A stretch of 6,241 bases of DNA from Clostridia bacterium (GTDB lineage: Bacteria; Bacillota_A; Clostridia; Oscillospirales; QAKW01): assembly GCA_017396865.1 (NCBI GenBank), contig JAFQKO010000033.1, positions 1 through 6,241 of the forward strand, given 5' to 3'. Shown here in pieces: positions 1-5,746 of this stretch (positions are counted from its first letter, which is position 1; every line of letters begins with the position of its first letter). Both the position numbers and the translations under genes were made by a program. The notes beneath the pieces are model-generated. The model had not been told where the DNA came from and did not search any database. It saw nothing but the letters and a program-made list of their open reading frames with translations.

Positions 1-839
1 CCCTCCATCGGCTCGTGGCGGTCGAAATCAAAGGAATAGGGAATGGGCTCTAAGGCAATGCCTTTTTTATCCCACGTGAGCTGCACCATATAGCCCACCC
101 CCCAGGTGGGGCGCTCGTTTTGCGAGGGGAAGAAGAAATTGCCCATGCTGTATACGATGGGATGCCCTTCATAAAATTCGTAGCCCTGGGGGCAATGGGT
201 GTGCATGGCGATCACCGCTTCGGCGCCAAGATCGATAAAGTGGCGGTAAAGCGCCACCTTGCCGGGGGAGGGGAAGGGGTTATATTCATTGCCGCCGTGG
301 AAATAAATAATGGGGCGCTGCCCTCGCTCTTTGGCGGAAAAGATCGCCTTGGTGACGCGGGTGAGATGATAGCCTGCCGTGCCTGCGGAGTGGGGGCCTG
401 CGATGCCGAACTCGTTTTCGTTGACGGCGATGATCGCCACCCCGATACCGTCCTGCTCCAAAACGGCGGGGGCATAGGCCTTTTCAATAGTTTCTCCCGC
501 ACCGATCACCCGATAGCCCTTTTTCAAAAGCAGATCACGGGTGGCGAGCATGGGGGCGTCGCCGTAGTCGCGGCTGTGGTTATTGGCCAAGCCCACAACG
601 GTGGGGGAAAGGGCATCGATAAAGGCGCAAAAGCCCTCGTCCGAGATGAGGTTGGGGCCCGACTTGGTGATGGGGGTGTGGCCCTCGGGCGTACCGAAGA
701 TATTTTCCAAATTTAAAACGCTGAAATCCGCACGCTTAAAATAAGCGGCGGTTTTTTTCATGATCCCTTCGGCCTCCTCGGCCGTGGGCAGAGTGTTAAA
801 ATAATTAAAAGAAAGGTCGCCTGCAAAGAGGATTTTCAT
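1..839 (-). CDS. CapA-family (poly-gamma-glutamate capsule synthesis type) metallophosphatase-like protein, partial, 3' end beyond window
   Basis: The reading frame opens at the ATG at 839-837 and stays open for 279 codons to the left edge, so the C-terminus is missing. A GGAG sequence lies 9 nt before the ATG. The translation carries the conserved landmarks of the PGA_cap/CapA fold in order: AGD (D8), LNLEN (N43, E45), LANNHSRDYG (85-93), HGGNEY (181-186), the H-x-H pair in AMHTHCPQG (H213, H215) and PIVYSMGNFFF (227-237). These positions correspond to the metal- and phosphate-binding residues of calcineurin-like phosphoesterases. Characterised CapA/PgsA proteins are membrane-anchored at the N-terminus. 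Here the first strand of the domain starts at residue 2 and no signal peptide or membrane segment is visible, so a cytoplasmic protein is likely and a capsule role is doubtful. Family assignment is firm; the substrate is unknown. It is transcribed away from the his operon. Confidence 0.88.
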   Translation of the reverse strand, partial: MKILFAGDLSFNYFNTLPTAEEAEGIMKKTAAYFKRADFSVLNLENIFGTPEGHTPITKSGPNLISDEGFCAFIDALSPTVVGLANNHSRDYGDAPMLATRDLLLKKGYRVIGAGETIEKAYAPAVLEQDGIGVAIIAVNENEFGIAGPHSAGTAGYHLTRVTKAIFSAKERGQRPIIYFHGGNEYNPFPSPGKVALYRHFIDLGAEAVIAMHTHCPQGYEFYEGHPIVYSMGNFFFPSQNERPTWGVGYMVQLTWDKKGIALEPIPYSFDFDRHEPME

Positions 840-870
840 GGCTTTTTTCTCCTTTTTGTTCGTTGGCTTA

Positions 871-899
871 ATTGTAGCAAATCGGCTTGCCGAATTCAA
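871..899 (-). promoter_or_regulatory. Promoter of the CapA-family gene
   Basis: On the minus strand there is a -35 TTGAAT (899-894), a 17-bp spacer and a -10 TACAAT (876-871), about 32 bp upstream of the ATG at 839. The -10 matches the sigma-A consensus at 5 of 6 positions and the -35 at 4 of 6, with ideal spacing. It is divergent from the his promoter. This is a consensus-based prediction with no start-site data. Confidence 0.65.
882..893. repeat. Perfect 12-bp dyad TCGGC-TT-GCCGA inside the CapA promoter spacer
   Basis: TCGGC (882-886) and GCCGA (889-893) are perfect inverted arms around TT. The dyad lies wholly within the 17-bp spacer between the -35 and -10 of the leftward promoter. Its position suits an operator for a repressor or a MerR-like activator, but the arms are short and no regulator is identified. 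It is too short to be a convincing terminator and has no T-run. Confidence 0.35.
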
Positions 900-921
900 T
901 AGAAATTTTATCAAAAAAGGG

Positions 922-950
922 TTGACTTTAACACTTTAGCGTGATAAAAT
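922..950 (+). promoter_or_regulatory. Promoter of the histidine operon
   Basis: The -35 TTGACT (922-927) and -10 TAAAAT (945-950) each match the sigma-A consensus at 5 of 6 positions and are separated by exactly 17 bp. Transcription should begin near 956-958, about 27 nt before the first ATG at 984. Such a short leader leaves no room for a T-box, a histidine-rich leader peptide or an attenuator. A GGAG at 972-975, 8 nt before the ATG, serves the first gene. Confidence 0.8.
927..948. promoter_or_regulatory. Candidate operator for the TrpR-like regulator, overlapping the his promoter
   Basis: TTTAACAC (927-934) and GTGATAAA (941-948) form a 22-bp dyad with a 6-bp centre; 7 of 8 arm positions pair. 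The dyad starts on the last base of the -35 and covers the whole spacer and most of the -10, so a bound dimer would block RNA polymerase. A third copy of the half-site, TTTATCAA, lies at 907-914. Assignment to the product of the first operon gene is inferred from position and from the TrpR-like fold of that protein. Confidence 0.55.
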
Positions 951-966
951 ATTGAGCATACAATAT
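949..966. repeat. Perfect dyad ATATTG-N6-CAATAT at the predicted his transcription start
   Basis: ATATTG (949-954) and CAATAT (961-966) are perfect 6-bp inverted arms with a 6-bp centre. The centre lies 20 bp from that of the promoter-spacer dyad. The arm sequence does not resemble the TTTAACAC half-site. The arms are short and AT-rich, so chance is possible. Confidence 0.35.
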
Positions 967-983
967 GAAACGGAGATTAAGCC

Positions 984-1280
984 ATGAGCAAATTAAAGAA
1001 TCCGGAAAACGACCGCCTGTTCGAGGCGATTTTAACCTTAAAAAACGTAGAGGAATGCTACCGCTTTTTTGAAGACGCCTGCACCATCAAGGAGCTGCAG
1101 GCGATTGCCCAGCGGCTGGAGGTTGCCTGCCTGCTGGACGACGGCGCGAATTATCAGGAGATCAATAAGCGCACCGGTGCCTCCACCGCCACCATCTGCC
1201 GTGTGAGCAAGTGTCTCAACTACGGCAACGACGGCTACCGTACCGTCATCGATCGGATGAAGGAGGAGCGTAAGCAATGA
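984..1280 (+). CDS. yerC: YerC/YecD-family TrpR-like transcriptional regulator (HisR-like), likely repressor of this operon
   Basis: This 98-residue protein belongs to the YerC/YecD group of the TrpR superfamily. Visible family landmarks are LEECYRFF-like VEECYRFFEDACT (22-34), ELQAIAQRLEVACLL (37-51) leading into the helix-turn-helix, the recognition-helix segment TGASTATICRV (64-74), and CLNYGNDGY (77-85). Length is normal for the family. The ATG at 984 has a GGAG 8 nt upstream. An out-of-frame ATG at 965 has no ribosome binding site. The gene is first in the his operon and its last 4 bases overlap hisZ (ATGA). TrpR-fold proteins bind dyads as dimers, and a suitable dyad sits in the promoter directly upstream, so autoregulated repression responding to histidine is the simplest model. 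The ligand and the direction of control are inferred. In B. subtilis yerC is not in the his operon. Confidence 0.9.
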   Translation: MSKLKNPENDRLFEAILTLKNVEECYRFFEDACTIKELQAIAQRLEVACLLDDGANYQEINKRTGASTATICRVSKCLNYGNDGYRTVIDRMKEERKQ

Positions 1281-2218
1281 TCATCGACGACAGCATTATT
1301 CGCAGCGAGGAGCGGGCAGTATTTGCTTTGCGGAGCTTATATCAGCAATACGGCTATTCCCGCTTCAAGATGAGCCGTTTTGAGGAATACGATCTGTACG
1401 TTCGCAATAAGGATTTTCTGATCTCCGACGAGGTCATCACCTTCACCGACCATAACGGCCGCCTTTTGGCGATGAAGCCGGACGTTACCCTTTCCATCAT
1501 CAAGAATACCGCCGATGCGGAGGGAGAGGTGCAGAAGGTCTACTACAACGAGAACGTCTATCGGGTGGCCAAGGGCACCCATACCTTCAAGGAGATCATG
1601 CAGGCAGGCCTGGAATGCATCGGTGATCTGCGGGAGGAGGACGTGGCCGAGGTGGTGCGGTTAGCCGCCAAGAGCCTTGCGCTGATCGGGGAAAACTACG
1701 TTTTGGATCTTTCCCATATGGGTCTGCTCTCGGCAATGCTGGAGCAGAGCGGGCTTTCGGAAGCAGGCTGCGCCAAGGCGCTTGGCTTCATCCACCAAAA
1801 GAACGCCCATGAGCTGGCCGCACTCTGCAAGGCGGAGGGTGCGAATGCCGAAAAGCTCAACGCGCTGATCGCCTGCTGCGGCGAGCCTAAGGCGGCGCTT
1901 TATGCGCTGCAGGAGCAGTTGGACTCGGATCGGGAGAAGCAGGCCTTTGCCTCCTTTGCCCGCCTTTGCGCCGTTTTGGTGCGGGAAGGCTTGGGGGATC
2001 GGGTGCGGGTGGATTTCTCGGTCGGCAACGATATGAAGTATTACAGCGGTGTGGTCTTTAAGGGCTATATCGAGGGCGTACCCGGCGGTATTCTGGCGGG
2101 CGGCCAATATGATAAGCTGCTGCAAAAGATGGGCAGAAGGAGCGGTGCCATCGGCTTCGCCGTCTATCTGGATCAGCTGGAGCGGCTCTCGGAAAAGGAG
2201 GTCGGCGCACGTGGATAA
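1277..2218 (+). CDS. hisZ: ATP phosphoribosyltransferase regulatory subunit HisZ
   Basis: A 313-residue histidyl-tRNA synthetase paralogue that acts as the regulatory subunit of short HisG in the first step of histidine synthesis. Class II synthetase remnants are visible: MKPDVTLSIIKN (66-77), the motif 2 region VYYNENVYRV (88-97), DFSVGNDMKYYSGVVFKGY (246-264) where HisRS would have its RGLDYYTG histidine loop, and GGQYDKL (275-281) followed by AIGFAVYLDQLERL (291-304). The arginine normal in the HisRS histidine loop and the motif 3 arginine (GLERL in HisRS) are both absent, as expected for a non-aminoacylating subunit. The protein ends right after motif 3, with no C-terminal anticodon-binding domain, so it is shorter than the roughly 390-residue B. 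subtilis type. GGAG at 1265-1268 precedes the ATG by 8 nt. It overlaps the regulator gene by 4 bases and hisG by 8. HisRS itself is excluded by length and by the lost motifs. Confidence 0.93.
   Translation: MIIDDSIIRSEERAVFALRSLYQQYGYSRFKMSRFEEYDLYVRNKDFLISDEVITFTDHNGRLLAMKPDVTLSIIKNTADAEGEVQKVYYNENVYRVAKGTHTFKEIMQAGLECIGDLREEDVAEVVRLAAKSLALIGENYVLDLSHMGLLSAMLEQSGLSEAGCAKALGFIHQKNAHELAALCKAEGANAEKLNALIACCGEPKAALYALQEQLDSDREKQAFASFARLCAVLVREGLGDRVRVDFSVGNDMKYYSGVVFKGYIEGVPGGILAGGQYDKLLQKMGRRSGAIGFAVYLDQLERLSEKEVGARG
2196..2201 (+). promoter_or_regulatory. Ribosome binding site that selects the GTG start of hisG
   Basis: AGGAGG at 2196-2201 lies 9 nt before the GTG at 2211 but 18 nt before the ATG at 2220. 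The spacing favours GTG as the initiator, giving an N-terminus MDNMVNIALPKGRL and an 8-bp overlap with the end of hisZ. Confidence 0.75.
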
Positions 2219-2849
2219 TATGGTCAATATCGCCCTTCCCAAGGGTCGCCTCGGCGAAAAGGTTTATCAGATGTTCAAGGAGGCGGGCTTTGAATGCCCT
2301 GCCATCGAAAAGGTCAACCGCAAGCTGATCTTTGAAAATCCCAAAAAAGGCGTGCGCTATTTTTGGGTCAAGCCCTCCGACGTTGCCATCTACGTGGAGC
2401 GGGGCGCCGCCGATATCGGCGTGGCGGGCAAGGATATCCTACTGGAATACCGCCCCGACGTGTATGAGCTGCTGGATCTTGATATGGGCAAATGCCGCAT
2501 GGCGGTTGCCGCCCCCAAGGGCTTCCGAGATCCCCGCGAGCGTACTCTGCGGGTTGCCACCAAATTCCCTACCATTGCCGCAAAATTTTATGGCGAAAAA
2601 TGTCGGGATATCGATATTATCAAATTGAACGGCTCCATTGAGATCGCCCCCATTTTAGGGCTTTCCGACGTCATCGTTGACATCGTGGAGACCGGCACCA
2701 CCCTTTTGGAGAATAACTTGGAGCCCATCGAAACCATTGTGCCGATCAGCGCACGGCTGATCGCCAACACCGCGGGCTATAAATTCAAAAACGAAGCGAT
2801 TGCAAAGATTGTTGCAGGATTGGAAAAGCAGGTAAAGCAAGATGATTAA
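2211..2849 (+). CDS. hisG: ATP phosphoribosyltransferase catalytic subunit HisG, short form
   Basis: A 212-residue short-form HisG, which condenses ATP with PRPP to phosphoribosyl-ATP, the committed step of histidine synthesis. Family landmarks: IALPKGRL (7-14), RYFWVKPSDVAIYVERGAAD (49-68), IGVAGKDILLE (69-79), LRVATKFPTIAAKFY (113-127), LNGSIEIAPILGLSD (139-153) and the PRPP-binding loop DIVETGTTL (157-165). The protein stops soon after, at 212 residues, so it lacks the C-terminal histidine-binding regulatory domain of long HisG and must depend on HisZ, which is encoded immediately upstream. The GTG start is chosen from ribosome-binding-site spacing; the ATG at 2220 would remove only three residues. 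Much further upstream in-frame ATGs (for example 2049) lie deep inside hisZ and add a non-homologous N-terminus. It overlaps hisZ by 8 bases and hisD by 8. Confidence 0.94.
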   Translation: MDNMVNIALPKGRLGEKVYQMFKEAGFECPAIEKVNRKLIFENPKKGVRYFWVKPSDVAIYVERGAADIGVAGKDILLEYRPDVYELLDLDMGKCRMAVAAPKGFRDPRERTLRVATKFPTIAAKFYGEKCRDIDIIKLNGSIEIAPILGLSDVIVDIVETGTTLLENNLEPIETIVPISARLIANTAGYKFKNEAIAKIVAGLEKQVKQDD

Positions 2850-4122
2850 GATGATGAAATACGGGGAGCTCCCCAACAGCGAGATTTTTGCCCGTGAGGA
2901 GCAAAAGACCAACGTGGCAGATATCGTTGCCGATATTATCGCAACGGTACGTAAGGAGGGGGACGCCGCCCTCTTTGCCTATAACAAGAAGTTCGACGGC
3001 TGTGACCTTTCCGCTCTGGAGGTCAGCGAGGCCGAGATCGAAGAGGCCTTCGCGGCGGTGGAGCCCCGCTTCCTTGAGATCCTCAGAAATGCCGAGCAGA
3101 ATATCCGCACCTTCCATCAAAAGCAGGTGCGCAACAGCTTTATTATCAACGAATGCGAGGGAGTTGTGACCGGTCAGAAGATCACCCCCATCGAAAAGGT
3201 GGGTCTTTACGTCCCCGGCGGCACCGCCGCCTATCCCTCCACCGTTTTGATGGATAGCGTTCCCGCCAAGATCGCGGGCTGCCGTGAGATCGTGATGGTC
3301 ACCCCGCCCGGTAAGGACGGTAAGGTCAACCCCGTCATTCTGGCGGCCGCCAAGATCGCGGGCGTTCAGCGCATCTTTAAGGTGGGCGGCGCGCAGGCGG
3401 TGGCCGCGCTGGCCTACGGCACCGAAAGCATCCCCAAGGTGGATAAGATCGTAGGGCCGGGGAATGCCTTTGTGGCCGAGGCGAAAAAGCAGGTCTTCGG
3501 CACCGTTTCCATCGATATGATCGCAGGCCCCAGCGAGATTTTGGTGGTGGCCGACGGCAAGAGCAATCCCGCCCACGTGGCAGCCGATCTGCTCTCTCAG
3601 GCTGAGCATGATAAGCTGGCCAGCGCCGTATTGGTTACCGAAAGCGAGACGCTCGCAAAGGCGGTCTCCGAAGAGCTGGAGCGGCAGATCCCGCTGCTCT
3701 CCCGTGCTGAGATCGCAAGAGCCTCCATTGATAATAACGGCAAGATCATCATCGCCGAGGATCTGCGGGTGGTGATCGAGATCGCCAATGAGATCGCACC
3801 CGAGCATCTGGAGCTGATGGTGGATAACCCCTTCGATTATCTCGACGGCATCAAGCACGCAGGCTCCATCTTTATGGGTCGCAACTGCCCCGAGGCGCTG
3901 GGTGATTACTACGCAGGCCCCAACCATACCCTGCCCACCAGCGGAACCGCCCGCTTCTCCAGCCCCCTTTCGGTGGATGATTTCGTCAAGAAGAGCCAGT
4001 ATACCTACTACACCCGCGAGGCGCTGGAGCGGATCGGCGGGGACGTGGCCTACTTTGCCGAGGCCGAGGGTCTGCAGGCCCATGGCCGCAGCGTTACCAT
4101 CCGATTGGAGGATCAAGAATGA
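2842..4122 (+). CDS. hisD: Histidinol dehydrogenase HisD
   Basis: A 426-residue enzyme, normal length, catalysing the last two NAD-dependent oxidations, L-histidinol to L-histidine, as a zinc dimer. Visible landmarks: VGLYVPGGTAAYPSTVLM (120-137), VGGAQAVAALAYGT (181-194), DKIVGPGNAFVAEAKKQVFG (201-220), IDMIAGPSEILVVAD (224-238), SQAEHD (252-257), APEHLEL (319-325), GDYYAGPNHTLPTSGTARF (354-372) and AHGRSV (413-418). The four zinc ligands are in place (Q253, H256, D355, H414), as is the catalytic Glu-His pair E321/H322. The enzyme should therefore be active. The Shine-Dalgarno before the ATG at 2842 is weak (AGG at 2830-2832), and the start overlaps the hisG stop by 8 bases, suggesting re-initiation by coupling. 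In-frame ATGs at 2851 and 2854 are possible alternatives but have no better site. A 4-base ATGA overlap joins it to hisC. Confidence 0.97.
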   Translation: MIKMMKYGELPNSEIFAREEQKTNVADIVADIIATVRKEGDAALFAYNKKFDGCDLSALEVSEAEIEEAFAAVEPRFLEILRNAEQNIRTFHQKQVRNSFIINECEGVVTGQKITPIEKVGLYVPGGTAAYPSTVLMDSVPAKIAGCREIVMVTPPGKDGKVNPVILAAAKIAGVQRIFKVGGAQAVAALAYGTESIPKVDKIVGPGNAFVAEAKKQVFGTVSIDMIAGPSEILVVADGKSNPAHVAADLLSQAEHDKLASAVLVTESETLAKAVSEELERQIPLLSRAEIARASIDNNGKIIIAEDLRVVIEIANEIAPEHLELMVDNPFDYLDGIKHAGSIFMGRNCPEALGDYYAGPNHTLPTSGTARFSSPLSVDDFVKKSQYTYYTREALERIGGDVAYFAEAEGLQAHGRSVTIRLEDQE

Positions 4123-5174
4123 GCCGCTTTTTAAAGGATCGCTATGCGGCGCTGGAGGCCTATACCCCCGGTGAGCAGCCGCGGGATATGGAGTATATCA
4201 AGCTCAATACCAATGAATCTCCCTACCCGCCCGCCCCCGAAGTGGTGGCGGCGATGAACGCTGAGCAGGTGGAGCTGTTGCGGCTGTATTCCGACCCCAC
4301 CGCTAAGGGATTAAAAGAAAAGCTCGCCGCCCTCTATGGCGTGAAAAGTGAAAATATCTTCCTCTCCAACGGCTCGGATGATATCCTTAATTTTGCCTTC
4401 ATGGCCTACGGCCAAAAGGGCGCGATCTTCCCCGATATCACCTACGGCTTTTATCCGGTGTTTGCAGAGCTGCATGGGGTGGAATACCGTGAAATCCCGC
4501 TGAACGACCGCTTTGAAATTAACAAAGAGGAATATTTAAATCAAAATAAACTGATTGTTATTGCAAATCCAAACGCCCCCACGGGAATCAGTTTGGGGCT
4601 TGACTCCATTGAGGAGATCATCCGAAGCAATCCGGACGGGGTTGTGGTGGTGGATGAGGCCTACGTGGATTTCGGCGGCGTCAGCGCCTATAAGCTGATC
4701 GAAGCATACGAAAATTTATTGGTGGTGCGCACCTTTTCCAAGTCCCGCTGTCTGGCGGGCGGTCGGCTGGGCTATGCCATTGCTTCGGCGGGGCTGATCG
4801 AGGATCTGGAGAAGATCAAATATTCCACCAACCCCTATAACATCAACCGCCTGACCATGCTGCTGGGCGAAAAAACGGTGGAGGCGGAGCGCTATTATCA
4901 GGAAAAATGCCGTAGCATCATCGCCACCCGCACCGCCACGGCGGCAGGGTTGAAAAAGCTGGGCTTTACCGTTTTGAATTCGGATGCCAATTTTCTCTTT
5001 GCCCGCCATCCGAAGATGAGCGGCGAGGAGGTATACCTGAAATTAAAGGAGCGGGGCGTTTTGGTGCGGCACTTCACCAAGGAGCGTATCAAGGACTATA
5101 ACCGCATCACCGTCGGCACCCCCGAGCAGATGCAAAAAATGCTGAAGATTTTGGAGGAATTCCTATGCGAGTAA
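4119..5174 (+). CDS. hisC: Histidinol-phosphate aminotransferase HisC
   Basis: A 351-residue fold-type I PLP aminotransferase, normal length, converting imidazole acetol phosphate plus glutamate to histidinol phosphate. Landmarks: IKLNTNESPYPP (27-38), SNGSDDIL (83-90), the N-x-N-x-P-T-G loop NPNAPTG (150-156), VVVDEAYVDF (176-185) with the pyridine-binding D179 and Y182, the Schiff-base lysine K208 in TFSKSR followed by LAGGRLGYA (212-220) with the phosphate-binding arginine R216, and NRITVGTPEQM (328-338) with the substrate carboxylate-binding arginine R329. GGAGG at 4107-4111 lies 7 nt before the ATG. The start overlaps the hisD stop by 4 bases, and the 3' end overlaps hisB by 10. A stretch at about 4514-4572 is markedly AT-rich (20% GC over 4521-4560), unlike the flanking code. 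The position in the operon supports HisC over other aminotransferases of this fold. Confidence 0.95.
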   Translation: MSRFLKDRYAALEAYTPGEQPRDMEYIKLNTNESPYPPAPEVVAAMNAEQVELLRLYSDPTAKGLKEKLAALYGVKSENIFLSNGSDDILNFAFMAYGQKGAIFPDITYGFYPVFAELHGVEYREIPLNDRFEINKEEYLNQNKLIVIANPNAPTGISLGLDSIEEIIRSNPDGVVVVDEAYVDFGGVSAYKLIEAYENLLVVRTFSKSRCLAGGRLGYAIASAGLIEDLEKIKYSTNPYNINRLTMLLGEKTVEAERYYQEKCRSIIATRTATAAGLKKLGFTVLNSDANFLFARHPKMSGEEVYLKLKERGVLVRHFTKERIKDYNRITVGTPEQMQKMLKILEEFLCE

Positions 5175-5746
5175 GCAACATTGAACGCAATACCAACGAA
5201 ACAAAAATCAAATTAACCTTAAATTTAGAGGGCAGCGGAAAAGCCGAGATCCAAAGCGGCGTTGGCTTTTTGGATCATATGCTCACCCTCTTTGCCGCTC
5301 ACGGTAAATTTGATCTCACCGTTGCCTGCAAGGGCGATATCGAGGTCGACGATCATCATACCGTGGAGGATATCGGCATCTGCCTCGGCAAGGCCTTCGA
5401 GGAGGCGCTGGGCGAAAAGCGGGGCATCAACCGCTACGGCAGCTTTATCCTGCCGATGGACGAAGCTCTGATCCTCTCGGCGGTGGATCTTTCGGGCAGA
5501 AGCTATCTCGGCTACGGGCTGGAGATCCCCGCCCAAAAGATCGGCAGCTTCGATACCGAGCTGGTGGAGGAGTTCTTCCTGGCGTTTGTTCGCCAATGTC
5601 CCATGAGCCTGCATCTGCGGCAGTTGGCGGGCAGTAATTCCCACCATATCGCAGAGGGTGCTTTTAAATCGGTCGCCCGTGCGCTGAAGGCGGCGGTCGC
5701 AACCGACGGCAGTGATGCCGTTCCGTCAACTAAGGGAGTATTATAA
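5165..5746 (+). CDS. hisB: Imidazoleglycerol-phosphate dehydratase HisB (monofunctional)
   Basis: A 193-residue monofunctional IGPD, dehydrating imidazole glycerol phosphate to imidazole acetol phosphate with two manganese ions. It has the full set of family motifs: GVGFLDHMLTLFAAHG (32-47), DDHHTVEDIGI (62-72), RYGSFILPMDEAL (90-102), DLSGR (108-112), ELVEEFF (132-138), MSLHLRQLAGSNSHHIAEGAFKS beginning at 147, and the C-terminal PSTKGVL (187-193). The metal-binding histidines and glutamates H38, H64, H65, E68, H150, H160, H161 and E164 are present. There is no fused N-terminal histidinol phosphatase domain as in E. coli HisB, so a separate phosphatase must exist elsewhere. GGAGG at 5153-5157 lies 7 nt before the ATG, inside hisC. 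The first 60 bases or so are AT-rich (about 30% GC). hisB ends exactly one base before the hisH start. Confidence 0.97.
   Translation: MRVSNIERNTNETKIKLTLNLEGSGKAEIQSGVGFLDHMLTLFAAHGKFDLTVACKGDIEVDDHHTVEDIGICLGKAFEEALGEKRGINRYGSFILPMDEALILSAVDLSGRSYLGYGLEIPAQKIGSFDTELVEEFFLAFVRQCPMSLHLRQLAGSNSHHIAEGAFKSVARALKAAVATDGSDAVPSTKGVL

Larger units (their letters stand above)
905..950. repeat. 9-bp perfect inverted repeat ATTTTATCA ... TGATAAAAT flanking the his -35 region
   Basis: ATTTTATCA at 905-913 is the exact reverse complement of TGATAAAAT at 942-950, with 28 bp between the arms. The right arm contains the -10 hexamer and the right half of the candidate operator. The left arm is therefore an additional upstream half-site. 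It may be an auxiliary regulator site; the loop is long for a functional RNA hairpin and the left arm lies upstream of the predicted start site. Confidence 0.5.

Noticed and set aside
120..716. A 198-codon open frame on the plus strand in the left part of the window
   Set aside because: It lies antisense to the CapA-family gene, which has a complete set of family motifs. The plus-strand translation is Gly/Val/Ala-rich with no recognisable family.
905..933. Alternative minus-strand promoter with -10 TAAAAT (910-905)
   Set aside because: The matching -35 would be TGTTAA, which agrees with the consensus at only 2 of 6 positions. The TTGAAT-17-TACAAT promoter closer to the CapA-family gene is much better.
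965..1080. Small leader ORF from the ATG at 965 as a histidine attenuator peptide
   Set aside because: It has no ribosome binding site, contains only one histidine codon, runs far into the regulator gene, and no terminator/antiterminator structure is present.
2049..2210. Extended hisG start inside hisZ adding 54 residues
   Set aside because: The extra residues come from an out-of-frame reading of hisZ, do not resemble HisG, and would have no suitable ribosome binding site. HisG homology begins right after 2211.
1277..2218. Histidyl-tRNA synthetase (HisS) as the identity of the 313-residue protein
   Set aside because: The RGLDYYTG histidine loop, the motif 3 arginine and the C-terminal anticodon-binding domain are all missing, and the next gene is short-form HisG, which requires HisZ.
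2785..4116. A 443-codon open frame on the minus strand covering all of hisD
   Set aside because: It is the antisense shadow of hisD, whose zinc ligands, catalytic residues and length are all intact. The antisense translation is low-complexity, rich in Gly, His and Leu, with no recognisable domain.
4600..4628. Internal promoter in hisC starting from TTGACT at 4600-4605
   Set aside because: There is no acceptable -10 hexamer at 16-18 bp downstream.
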